Assembly (NCBI RefSeq): GCF_017307495.1
Contig: NZ_JAFKHE010000017.1
Location: 101,087 to 165,086 of the forward strand
Direction of reading: 5' to 3'
Length of the DNA stretch: 64,000 nt
Source of the DNA: Devosia sp.
GTDB taxonomy: Bacteria > Pseudomonadota > Alphaproteobacteria > Rhizobiales > Devosiaceae
Positions 56,718 through 64,000 of the stretch are shown here, piece after piece. Numbering within the stretch: position 1 is the first letter of the stretch; the number at the start of each line of letters is the position of its first letter. The notes under the pieces were generated by a model, which worked only from the letters and a program-made list of their open reading frames with translations, was not told the origin of the DNA and made no database searches. The position numbers were made by a program, and so were the translations under genes.

Positions 56718-56811
56718 GCGAATGGCGAGTAGCCAGTAGCGAATAGGGAACCGGCGGCCATGGTGCCGGCGCCGGGCGGACCCTGTTCGCTGCCTGCCAT
56801 CCGCTATTGGC
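56718..56811. repeat. Long imperfect palindrome before aspS
   Basis: Two 40-base arms (56718-56757 and 56772-56811) are imperfect inverted copies. Shared cores are GCGAA-AGGG / CCCT-TTCGC and the AAT-GCG / CGC-ATT edges. It lies between rnd and aspS. It is unlike the GTCAT family. Confidence 0.45.
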
Positions 56812-56903
56812 GGCGCACTGGGCCCAATCTTGACAATCGGGGCCTTGCATGCGCTTGTCCGGCCCCTGAATCCGCCTGCCTAAAACAACGAGAGATGAGC
56901 AAG

Positions 56904-58673
56904 ATGCACCGCTATCGCACACATACCTGCGCCGCCCTTCGCCAGGGTGACGTGGGCAATAATGTGCGCCTCTCCGGCTGGGTGCACCGCGTGCGCGACC
57001 ACGGTGGGCTGCTGTTCATCGACCTGCGCGACCATTACGGACTGACCCAGCTGGTGGTCGATCCCGACTCCGCCGCGTTCGGCGCCGCTGAGCGGGTACG
57101 CGCCGAGTGGGTGATCCGCGTCGACGGCGAGGTGAAGCAGCGGACGCCCGAGACCGTGAACGCCAAGCAGCCGACGGGTGAGGTGGAAGTTTTCATCCGC
57201 GAGCTCGAGGTGCTGAGCGAGGCCAACGAGCTGCCGTTGCCGGTGTTCGGCGAGCCCGACTATCCGGAGGACATCCGGCTCAGGTACCGGTTCCTCGACC
57301 TGCGCCGCGAGACGCTGCACGCCAATATCGTCAAGCGCACCAAGGTGATCTCGTCGATGCGCCGCCGCATGGGCGAGATCGGCTTTGGCGAGTACGCGAC
57401 GCCGATCCTGACGGCCTCGTCGCCGGAGGGCGCGCGCGACTTCCTCGTGCCGAGCCGTATCCATCCGGGCAAGTTCTTCGCCCTGCCGCAGGCGCCGCAG
57501 CAGTACAAGCAGCTGCTGATGGTGGCCGGCTTCGACCGCTACTTCCAGATCGCGCCGTGCTTCCGCGACGAGGATCCGCGCGCCGACCGCCTGCCGGGCG
57601 AGTTCTACCAGCTCGACCTCGAGATGAGCTTCGTCACCCAGGAAGAGATCTGGGACACGATGCAGCCGGTGATCACCTCGATCTTCGAGGAGTTCGGCGA
57701 AGGCAAGCCGGTGACCAAGGATTGGCCGCGCATTCCGTATGACGTGGCCGTGCGCAAGTATGGCTCGGACAAGCCGGACCTGCGCAACCCGATCGAGATG
57801 CAGGCCGTCACCGACCACTTCCGCGGCTCGGGCTTCGGCGTGTTCGCCAACCAGATCGCCAACGACGACAAGGTCGAGGTCTGGGCCATCCCGGCCAAGA
57901 CCGGCGGCAGCCGCGCTTTCTGCGACCGCATGAATGCCTGGGCGCAGGCGCAGGGCCAGCCGGGCCTCGGCTACATCTTCTTCAAGGATGGCGCCGGTTC
58001 GGGCCCGATCGCCAAGAATATCGGCGAGGAGCGCACGGCCGCGATCCGCGAGCAACTCGGCCTCGGCGATGGCGACGCCGTGTTCTTCGTGCTCGGTCGT
58101 CCGGACAAGATGTACAAGTTCGCCGGCGAGGCGCGGGTGAAGGTCGGTCTCGACCTGAACCTTACCCAACTCGACCAGTTCAAGCTGTGCTGGATCGTCG
58201 ACTTCCCGTTCTACGAGTGGAGCGAGGAAGAAAAGCGCGTCGACTTCGCACACAACCCGTTCTCGATGCCGCAGGGCGGGATCGATGCGCTGAACAGCCA
58301 GGATCCGCTGACGATCAAGGCCTACCAGTACGACGCCGTCTGCAACGGCTTCGAGATCGCCTCGGGCTCGATCCGCAACCAGCTGCCCGAGACCATGGTG
58401 CGCGCGTTCGAGATCACCGGCAAGTCGCGCGCCGAGGTCGAGGAGCAGTTCGGCGGCATGTATCGTGCGTTCCAGTTCGGTGCGCCCCCGCATGGTGGCG
58501 CGGCCTTCGGCATCGATCGTATCGTGATGCTGCTGTGCGGCGCGCAGAACCTGCGCGAGGTCACGCTGTTCCCGATGAACCAGCAGGCGGAAGACCTGCT
58601 GATGGGCGCTCCCAGCCCGGCTTCGGCCAAGCAGTTGCGCGAACTCAGCATCCGCCTCAACGTCCAGTCGTAA
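56904..58673 (+). CDS. aspS: Aspartate--tRNA(Asp/Asn) ligase
   Basis: 589-residue class II AspRS. N-terminal OB-fold anticodon domain ([21 protein letters not shown]), catalytic motif 2 in [18 protein letters not shown], a GAD insertion, and motif 3 [14 protein letters not shown]. Many alphaproteobacteria use a non-discriminating AspRS with GatCAB for Asn-tRNA; not resolved here. Start: ATG 56904 (MHRYRTHTC) matches homologues; ATG 56895 is three codons earlier. Confidence 0.96.
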   Translation: MHRYRTHTCAALRQGDVGNNVRLSGWVHRVRDHGGLLFIDLRDHYGLTQLVVDPDSAAFGAAERVRAEWVIRVDGEVKQRTPETVNAKQPTGEVEVFIRELEVLSEANELPLPVFGEPDYPEDIRLRYRFLDLRRETLHANIVKRTKVISSMRRRMGEIGFGEYATPILTASSPEGARDFLVPSRIHPGKFFALPQAPQQYKQLLMVAGFDRYFQIAPCFRDEDPRADRLPGEFYQLDLEMSFVTQEEIWDTMQPVITSIFEEFGEGKPVTKDWPRIPYDVAVRKYGSDKPDLRNPIEMQAVTDHFRGSGFGVFANQIANDDKVEVWAIPAKTGGSRAFCDRMNAWAQAQGQPGLGYIFFKDGAGSGPIAKNIGEERTAAIREQLGLGDGDAVFFVLGRPDKMYKFAGEARVKVGLDLNLTQLDQFKLCWIVDFPFYEWSEEEKRVDFAHNPFSMPQGGIDALNSQDPLTIKAYQYDAVCNGFEIASGSIRNQLPETMVRAFEITGKSRAEVEEQFGGMYRAFQFGAPPHGGAAFGIDRIVMLLCGAQNLREVTLFPMNQQAEDLLMGAPSPASAKQLRELSIRLNVQS

Positions 58674-58694
58674 GAGTTGGCCACTGGTCGCGGT

Positions 58695-58770
58695 GTCATC
58701 CCCGCGAAAGCGGGGATCTCCGTTTTTGGCTGGCAGCGCAAACGGAGGTTCCCGCTTTCGCGGGAATGAC
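58695..58770. repeat. Palindromic repeat, GTCAT-CCC family, copy 4
   Basis: GTCATCCCCGCGAAAGCGGG is inverted as TTCCCGCTTTCGCGGGAATG by 58769, with CTCCGTTT/AAACGGAG pairing inside. Between aspS and the EAL gene. Confidence 0.82.
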
Positions 58771-58892
58771 CCAGTGGGTGTAGCCGCCCTTTCCGCCCTG
58801 ATCCGGCCCGGCAGGTCCTGCCGTTAACACTCCGGTAACCATGCGCCAGCTAGGCAGATGTTGCCTAGTTCCGTGAGGTTCGGATTCGCTCC

Positions 58893-60488
58893 GTGAAGTC
58901 CAAGTACTCGCATGCACTGATGCTGCTTGCGGCCATCGCGGCGTTCCTGCCGGTGCTGGCGGTGGACCTTGTGCTCGATTCCTATGTGCGGGTGCGAGAG
59001 CGGGCGACGCTGCAGCAATCGGCCGATGCCGTGGCCTCGCGGGTGCAGGCGACGGCCTACGAGGCCATCGCCGCCCTGAGGCGGGTGCTGGCGGACAGCC
59101 CGTCGCTTTGCACGCCGAGTTTTGTGGCCAACGTGCACAGGCAGATGGAGCAGAGCCTCTACCTCAAGCAGGTGCTGGTGGAGAACGGCGACGGTGTGCA
59201 GTACTGCGACGCGATCGGCAAGGACGTTAGATACGCCCCGCTGACCCGGCCGCTGACGGTGCCGAACCATACCGAGACGATCGAAGTGGTGCAGTACGCC
59301 GACTTGAGGGCACCTGTGCTGAAGGTGACGCAGGCGTTCGGGTCGTCGCGCAGGGTGTCGGCCTTCGTTCCGGTGCTGGCGGCAGAGACGGCGAGCCTGC
59401 TCAATGGCTTGAAGTCAACATCGATGGTGCGCGTGGCGTTGACCGACGGCACCGAGATCGTCACGGCGGGCGATCCCAAACCCTACGATCAGCACGGCAG
59501 GACCGAATTCGTCGTGGCCGAGAGCTTTGCCGGGGAGTTGCCCATACGCGTGACGGCGGCGGTGCCGTTTGCGATGGTGCGCGCCGACTACAGCGACCTC
59601 GACGCGACCTTCACGGTCGTTGCCGCCCTCATGGCAGGGGCCTTCCTGGTACTGGCGCTGCAATATGTGCGGCGCTCCGAACTGCCGGCCTTCGACCTCG
59701 AACGAGCGATCTCGGCCGGCGAACTGAAGCCCTACTACCAGCCGGTCATCAACCTCAGGACGGGCGCCCTGGCCGGGTGCGAGGTGCTGTGTCGCTGGGA
59801 GAAGCGTAACGGCGAGGTGGTTCCGCCGGGTGCCTTCATCGACTACGCCGAGGTTACAGGTCTCGCGTTGCCAATGACGGTCAGCCTGATGCAGCAGGTG
59901 AAGACGGACCTGAACGGTCTCTGCAGCGACATGCCGGAGCTGAAGATCTCGATCAACCTGTTCGAGGGACACTTCCGCGACGGCAACGTCGTGGACGATG
60001 TGCACACGATCTTCTCGAACTCGTCGATAGCCTTCCGGCAACTGGTGTTCGAAGTGACCGAGCGCAAGCCGATCGAGAAGATGCAGCAGGCGCAGAGCGT
60101 TATCGCGGGGCTGCATGCGCTGGGCTGCCGGATCGCCATGGATGACACGGGCACCGGGCACTCTAACCTCGCCTATCTGCAGACGCTGGGCGTCGACATC
60201 GTGAAGATCGACCGGGTCTTCGTGGACATGATCAGGCCCGAGACCGACCATGTGCCGGTGCTGGATGGACTCATCGCGATGGCACAGGACCTCGGCACCG
60301 AGGTGGTCGCCGAGGGTGTCGAGACCGAGGCGCAGGCACTGTACCTGCGCGGCCGGGGGGTGGTGCACGCGCAGGGCTATCTGTTTGCGCCGGCGCTCAA
60401 GGCGGGCGCGTTCAAGGAACTGGCGCGGGCCCTGAACGGGACGGCCAAGGCCGAAAGGGCGATCGAGCTGGAGGTCGCGGCGGCCTGA
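58893..60488 (+). CDS. CSS-type EAL-domain c-di-GMP phosphodiesterase
   Basis: 531 residues. A first membrane helix (about 8-28) and a second one (about 231-250) enclose a periplasmic sensor with two cysteines, Cys73 (SLCTP) and Cys105 (QYCDAIG), as in redox-sensing CSS domains. The cytoplasmic EAL domain begins about 270: CEVLCRW (EAL-equivalent), ISINLF, FEVTERKPIE, AMDDTGTGHSNL, VKIDRVF, VVAEGVET and AQGYLFA retain all catalytic and metal-binding residues. It should break down c-di-GMP when the periplasmic cysteines change state. GTG start. Confidence 0.88.
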   Translation: MKSKYSHALMLLAAIAAFLPVLAVDLVLDSYVRVRERATLQQSADAVASRVQATAYEAIAALRRVLADSPSLCTPSFVANVHRQMEQSLYLKQVLVENGDGVQYCDAIGKDVRYAPLTRPLTVPNHTETIEVVQYADLRAPVLKVTQAFGSSRRVSAFVPVLAAETASLLNGLKSTSMVRVALTDGTEIVTAGDPKPYDQHGRTEFVVAESFAGELPIRVTAAVPFAMVRADYSDLDATFTVVAALMAGAFLVLALQYVRRSELPAFDLERAISAGELKPYYQPVINLRTGALAGCEVLCRWEKRNGEVVPPGAFIDYAEVTGLALPMTVSLMQQVKTDLNGLCSDMPELKISINLFEGHFRDGNVVDDVHTIFSNSSIAFRQLVFEVTERKPIEKMQQAQSVIAGLHALGCRIAMDDTGTGHSNLAYLQTLGVDIVKIDRVFVDMIRPETDHVPVLDGLIAMAQDLGTEVVAEGVETEAQALYLRGRGVVHAQGYLFAPALKAGAFKELARALNGTAKAERAIELEVAAA

Positions 60489-60512
60489 CCGCTTGGTTGC
60501 TTCCGCCACCGC

Positions 60513-60595
60513 GTCATTTCCCGCGAAAACGGAGACCTCTGTCCTGGTGTCATCGGCGAGGTCCAAACGGAGATCCCCGCTTTCGCGGGGATGAC
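60513..60595. repeat. Palindromic repeat, GTCAT-CCC family, copy 5
   Basis: GTCATTTCCCGCGAAAACGG is inverted as CCCCGCTTTCGCGGGGATGA. The left arm is somewhat decayed. Lies between the EAL gene and the malic enzyme gene. Confidence 0.75.
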
Positions 60596-60686
60596 CCGGT
60601 GAGGGGCGCAGGCTCCCCAGCCATCAATCCTGCTTTTCATCGGCCGCGATTAGTGGCACTCACAAACTCCGTTTCCGGAGAGTGCT

Positions 60687-62981
60687 ATGTCGTCCGACAT
60701 GACTGAACAGAAGAAGGCGCTGCGCGAGGCGGCGCTCCATTTCCATCAGTATCCAAAGCCCGGAAAACTGGAAATCCAGGCGACCAAGCCGCTGGGCAAC
60801 CAGCGCGACCTTTCCCTTGCCTACTCGCCCGGCGTGGCTGCGCCATGCGAGGAAATCGCGAACGATCCGGAGACGGTCACCAGGTACACCTCGCGCGGCA
60901 ACCTCGTCGCCGTCATCTCCAACGGCACCGCCGTGCTCGGGTTGGGCAATATCGGCGCGCTGGCGTCCAAGCCGGTGATGGAGGGCAAGGCCGTCCTGTT
61001 CAAGAAGTTCGCGGGGATCGATGTGTTCGACATCGAGGTCGACGAGACCGACCCGGCAAAGTTCGTGGAGGTGGTCCGGCCCCTGGAGCCTACCTTCGGC
61101 GGCATCAACCTCGAGGATATCAAGGCGCCGGAGTGCTTCGCGATCGAGGAAGCGTTGCGCGAGCGCATGAAGATTCCGGTGTTCCATGACGACCAGCACG
61201 GCACGGCGATCATCGTCGGCGCAGCGGTCCTCAACGGGCTGGAACTGGCCGGCAAGAAGATCGAAGAGGTGAAGATCTGTACGTCCGGCGCGGGCGCGGC
61301 GGCCATCGCCTGCCTCAACATCCTCTTGGCGCTGGGGGCCAGGATCGAGAACATCTGGGTAGCGGACAAGGACGGGCTGCTCACCTATCGGCGCAATGAC
61401 GTCAACGACAAGTGGCGCGGCAAGTTCTGCCGGCACGACAGCGAGGCAACGACGCTGGCCGAGGTGTTCGACGGGGCGGATGTGTTCCTGGGGCTGTCGG
61501 CGCCGGGCGCGTTGAAGCCCGAGATGCTGCAGAAGATGGGTCCGAAGCCGCTGATCCTGGCGCTGGCTAATCCGGTTCCGGAGATCATGCCGGAGGTGGC
61601 CAAGGAGATCCGGCCCGACGCGATGGTCTGTACGGGGCGGTCGGACTATCCGAACCAGGTCAACAACGTCCTCTGCTTCCCGTTCATCTTCCGCGGCGCG
61701 CTGGACGTGGGTGCGACGACGATCAATGAGGAGATGAAGCTGGCGGCAGCGGCTGCGATCGCCAAGCTGGCGCATGACCCCGGGCTCGAGGTGTCGCCGT
61801 CGGGGCAGCCGGCGGTGTACGGTCCGGACCACATCATCCCCAATCCGTTCGACCAGCGGCTGATCCTGCGCATCGCGCCGGCGGTGGCCAAGGCGGCGAT
61901 GGACAGTGGGGTGGCCAAGCGTCCGATCGCGGATTTCCAGGCCTACCACGACAGCCTCAACCGGTTCGTGTTCCGCTCCGGCCTCGTCATGAAGCCGGTC
62001 ATTGACCGCGTGGTGGGGCAGGGCAAGCGTGTTGCCTTCGCCGACGGCGAGGACGAGCGGGTGCTGCGTGCCGCCCAGGTGCTGATCGAGGATCGCATGG
62101 CTCAGCCGATCCTGATCGGGCGGCCGCAGGTGATCGAGAGCCGGCTGCAACGCTTCGGCCTGACCATCAGGCCAGGGCGCGACTTCGAGATCATCAACCC
62201 CGAGGACGACCCGCGCTATCGTGATTATGTCTCGTTGTTCCACGCGCTGGTGGGCAGGAACGGGGTCACGCCCGATATCGCCCGCACGATCGTGCGCACC
62301 AACACCACGGTCATCGCGGCGCTCGCGGTGAAGCGCGGCGACGCCGACGCGATGCTCTGCGGCTTCCAGGGCCGCTACATCAAGCACGTGCGCGATATCC
62401 GCTCGATCATCGGACTGCAGGACGGGGTGCAGGAAGTTTCGGCGCTGTCCATGCTGATCATGCCGCGCGGCGCGTTCTTCCTCGCCGATACCTACGTGAA
62501 CATGGATCCGACGCCGGACGAACTGGTGTCGATCGCGCTGCAGGCGCGCGATCACCTCAAGCGCTTCAACATCGAGGCACGGGCAGCGCTGCTCAGCTAT
62601 TCGAACTTCGGTTCGCGCGACGGCGACACGGCGTTCAAGATGCGCGAGGCCTATCGCAAGCTGAAGGCGGCGGCCCCGGACATGATCCTCGAGGGCGAGA
62701 TGCAGGGCGACGTGGCCCTCAACGAGGACCTGCGCAGCCGCTACATCCCGGACTCGGTGCTGCAGGGCGAGGCGAACCTGTTGCTGTTCCCCAACCTCGA
62801 CAGCGCCAACCTCTCCATGACGCTGCTCAAGGAAATGAACAACGCGCTGGCCGTCGGTCCGATCCTGATGGGGCCGCGCGCGCCGGCCCACATCCTTGCC
62901 CCCTCGACCACCAGCCGCGGAATCGTCAATATGACGGCAATTGCCGCCAGTGAAGCGGTTGCATTGGGAGAGAGGGCCTGA
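60687..62981 (+). CDS. maeB: NADP-dependent malic enzyme with C-terminal PTA-like domain
   Basis: 764-residue fusion. Residues 1 to about 430 are the malic enzyme: [46 protein letters not shown]. The remainder matches phosphotransacetylase ([43 protein letters not shown], PMxxLxxPxxN-like [11 protein letters not shown]), probably regulatory with acetyl-CoA rather than catalytic. It decarboxylates malate to pyruvate with NADPH production. The stop TGA overlaps the start of the next gene (TGATG). Confidence 0.95.
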   Translation: MSSDMTEQKKALREAALHFHQYPKPGKLEIQATKPLGNQRDLSLAYSPGVAAPCEEIANDPETVTRYTSRGNLVAVISNGTAVLGLGNIGALASKPVMEGKAVLFKKFAGIDVFDIEVDETDPAKFVEVVRPLEPTFGGINLEDIKAPECFAIEEALRERMKIPVFHDDQHGTAIIVGAAVLNGLELAGKKIEEVKICTSGAGAAAIACLNILLALGARIENIWVADKDGLLTYRRNDVNDKWRGKFCRHDSEATTLAEVFDGADVFLGLSAPGALKPEMLQKMGPKPLILALANPVPEIMPEVAKEIRPDAMVCTGRSDYPNQVNNVLCFPFIFRGALDVGATTINEEMKLAAAAAIAKLAHDPGLEVSPSGQPAVYGPDHIIPNPFDQRLILRIAPAVAKAAMDSGVAKRPIADFQAYHDSLNRFVFRSGLVMKPVIDRVVGQGKRVAFADGEDERVLRAAQVLIEDRMAQPILIGRPQVIESRLQRFGLTIRPGRDFEIINPEDDPRYRDYVSLFHALVGRNGVTPDIARTIVRTNTTVIAALAVKRGDADAMLCGFQGRYIKHVRDIRSIIGLQDGVQEVSALSMLIMPRGAFFLADTYVNMDPTPDELVSIALQARDHLKRFNIEARAALLSYSNFGSRDGDTAFKMREAYRKLKAAAPDMILEGEMQGDVALNEDLRSRYIPDSVLQGEANLLLFPNLDSANLSMTLLKEMNNALAVGPILMGPRAPAHILAPSTTSRGIVNMTAIAASEAVALGERA

Positions 62982-63271
62982 TGATCCGGCATACGGTCGT
63001 ATTCAACCTGAAGCATGCGCACGGTTCGCTGCAAGAAAAGGCATTCCTGCGCGACGCGATGGTGCTCAAGGAAATTCCGGGCGTGAAGAAGTTCGAACAA
63101 CTGCGCCAGGTTTCGAAGAAGAACGACTACGAGTTCGGCTTCTCAATGGAGTTTGCCGACCAGGACGCCTACGACGCCTACAACGAGCATCCCAAGCACG
63201 TGAAGTTCGTCAAGGAACGCTGGGAGCGCGAGGTGGAGCGGTTCCTCGAGATCGACTACGTGCCGGTTTGA
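62981..63271 (+). CDS. Dabb-family protein
   Basis: 96 residues with the stress-responsive dimeric A/B barrel pattern: [56 protein letters not shown] and FLEIDYVPV. Its ATG overlaps the stop of the malic enzyme gene, so translation is coupled. Distantly related to the Dabb gene at 29493. Confidence 0.83.
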   Translation: MIRHTVVFNLKHAHGSLQEKAFLRDAMVLKEIPGVKKFEQLRQVSKKNDYEFGFSMEFADQDAYDAYNEHPKHVKFVKERWEREVERFLEIDYVPV

Positions 63272-63330
63272 GGCGTAAGGCTGGACGGATGACTGGCCAG
63301 CACATGGACTCTTGCGGTGCCGAAAGGAAC

Positions 63331-63534
63331 ATGACCGTGCGCGTTGAGGTCGAGCTCGAGGATGATGGACGCTGGATCGCCGAAGTGCCGGGCCTCCCGG
63401 GCGTCGTAGTGTACGCTGATACCGAGCAGGAAGCCCGCGCCAAGGCGGAGGCACTAGCGCTCCGCGTCATCGCCGATCGGCTTGAGCAGGGGGAGCCTGT
63501 GCCGCCAGAGGCTCACCAGCTCTTCGCTGCATGA
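63331..63534 (+). CDS. HicB-like antitoxin
   Basis: 67 residues. RVEVELEDDGRWIAEVPGLPGVVVYADTEQEARAKAEALALRVIADRLEQGE is the partial RNase-H-like HicB fold (GCxxxG-type GLPG motif). AAAGGA lies before ATG 63331; two in-frame ATGs upstream (63289, 63304) would add a non-homologous leader. Gene order is antitoxin first, then HicA, with ATGA overlap. No C-terminal DNA-binding domain, so autoregulation may be weak. Confidence 0.85.
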   Translation: MTVRVEVELEDDGRWIAEVPGLPGVVVYADTEQEARAKAEALALRVIADRLEQGEPVPPEAHQLFAA

Positions 63535-63741
63535 GCGACTGGCCGTCGGCCAGAGCGTCCCGTGTACTGCGAGCTCCTCTTCGTATCGGCTGGGTTACCA
63601 AGCGGCAGGCCGGTTCACATCGTACACTGTCGCGCGATGGGTGGGCGGACTATGTATTTGCCTTTCACGAAGTGAGGAGTTGGTCCAAAGATGCTGGCAA
63701 GGATTGCCAAGCATACTGGCCCCAGTCCGGACGACCTTTAG
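63531..63741 (+). pseudogene. HicA-like toxin, frameshifted near the C-terminus
   Basis: The first 41 codons are a good HicA: WPSARASRVLRAPLRIGW, KRQAGSHRTLSRDGW with the catalytic His, and ADYVFAFHE. The frame then departs; in another frame the expected ending GPKMLARIAKHTGPSPDDL is fully encoded to a TAG at 63739-63741. Restoring one G in GAAGTGAGG and one base in GAGTTGG would rebuild HEGEE-IGPKM exactly, giving a normal 70-residue HicA. As read, the frame makes 74 residues with an unrelated tail ending 63755. Either a decayed toxin or two sequencing errors. Confidence 0.7.
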
Positions 63742-63763
63742 GCTGTCATGAATGAAGTAAGCC

Positions 63764-64000
63764 CTACTGGAACGCCGTCTCCGCGAAGCTTCTGAGCTTG
63801 CGCGAATGGAGCCGCTCCGGCGGCTGGTCCCTCAGAATCTCCATCGCCCTGAGCCCGATCTGGAAGTGCCGCGCCACCTGCGTGCGGTAGAAGTCGGAGG
63901 CCATGCCGGGCAGCTTCAGCTCGCCATGCAGCGGCTTGTCGGAGACGCAGAGCAGGGTGCCGTAGGGGACACGGAAGCGGAAGCCGTTGGCGGCGATGGT
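63764..64000 (-). CDS. amn: AMP nucleosidase, C-terminal part
   Basis: The last 78 codons of a minus-strand gene whose start lies beyond the right edge. TIAANGFRFRVPYGTLLCVSDKPLHGELKLPGM and HSRKLRSFAETAFQ at the very C-terminus match bacterial AMP nucleosidase, which cleaves AMP to adenine and ribose 5-phosphate. It converges on the HicA gene. The catalytic part mostly lies outside the window. Confidence 0.85.
   Translation of the reverse strand, partial: TIAANGFRFRVPYGTLLCVSDKPLHGELKLPGMASDFYRTQVARHFQIGLRAMEILRDQPPERLHSRKLRSFAETAFQ

Noticed and set aside
62941..63534. Long upstream frame reading into hicB
   Set aside because: It overlaps the malic enzyme and Dabb genes; homology and a ribosome binding site begin at 63331.

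Overview
The window is about 64 kb of GC-rich chromosomal DNA from an alphaproteobacterium, most likely Hyphomicrobiales and perhaps close to Devosia. The placement rests on protein sequence style and local gene order: recA-alaS-icd, a purC/purS/purQ/purL set with bolA and a CGFS glutaredoxin next to it, a BacA/SbmA transporter, a DUF1476 (ATP synthase inhibitor zeta-type) protein, and a bifunctional malic enzyme-PTA protein. The genus is inference. I see no rRNA, CRISPR array, transposase, integrase or complete prophage. One tRNA (Leu, anticodon TAA) is present.

Layout. 1-10.7 kb: end of a GguC/AraD1-family gene, recA with a possible LexA-controlled promoter, a nested palindromic repeat, alaS, two adjacent EamA transporters, a secreted ClpP-like protein, icd and an outer-membrane barrel protein. 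10.8-17.7 kb: a MarR regulator and a FabF-like condensing enzyme that share a matching operator, TfoX-N and GFA proteins, two GNAT acetyltransferases, trmJ, a cytochrome c behind an FNR/FixK-type box, and an MFS exporter. 17.7-24 kb: rpsD, then a tightly overlapping four-gene unit (two paralogous adenylating enzymes, an acyl carrier protein, an alpha/beta hydrolase), which is the best candidate for an undescribed pathway, facing a BacA/SbmA transporter. 24-31 kb: ttcA, an inositol-phosphatase-like gene, a methyltransferase, two MFS transporters, a Dabb protein, grxD, a HAD phosphatase and bolA.

31-43.5 kb: msrA next to a LysR remnant, then purL, purQ, purS, purC and purB in one orientation but separated by CYTH/CHAD, Pr6Pr, acyltransferase and small genes. 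Between the acyltransferase gene and purS lie two related 27-residue membrane microproteins that are too short for routine gene calling. 43.7-50.5 kb: ccdA-like gene, radC, map, a CinA-N/MoaB-like gene, gpt, tRNA-Leu, and several small secreted or membrane proteins. 50.5-64 kb: a RibD/DHFR-like reductase and a divergent TetR gene around a 26-bp palindrome, ogt, gluconate metabolism (gluconokinase, SDR, gnd), rnd, aspS, a CSS-type EAL phosphodiesterase, the malic enzyme-PTA fusion, a second Dabb gene, a hicB-hicA pair whose toxin gene carries two apparent one-base deletions, and the 3' end of amn.

Much of the window is housekeeping: DNA repair (recA, radC, ogt), translation (alaS, aspS, rpsD, map, trmJ, ttcA, tRNA-Leu), purine synthesis and salvage, and central carbon metabolism (icd, rpe, gnd, malic enzyme). 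Palindromic intergenic repeats are scattered through it: one family has GTCAT-CCCGCGAAAGCGGG-type arms (five clear copies), and others are rich in CCCTCCCC/GGGGAGGG.
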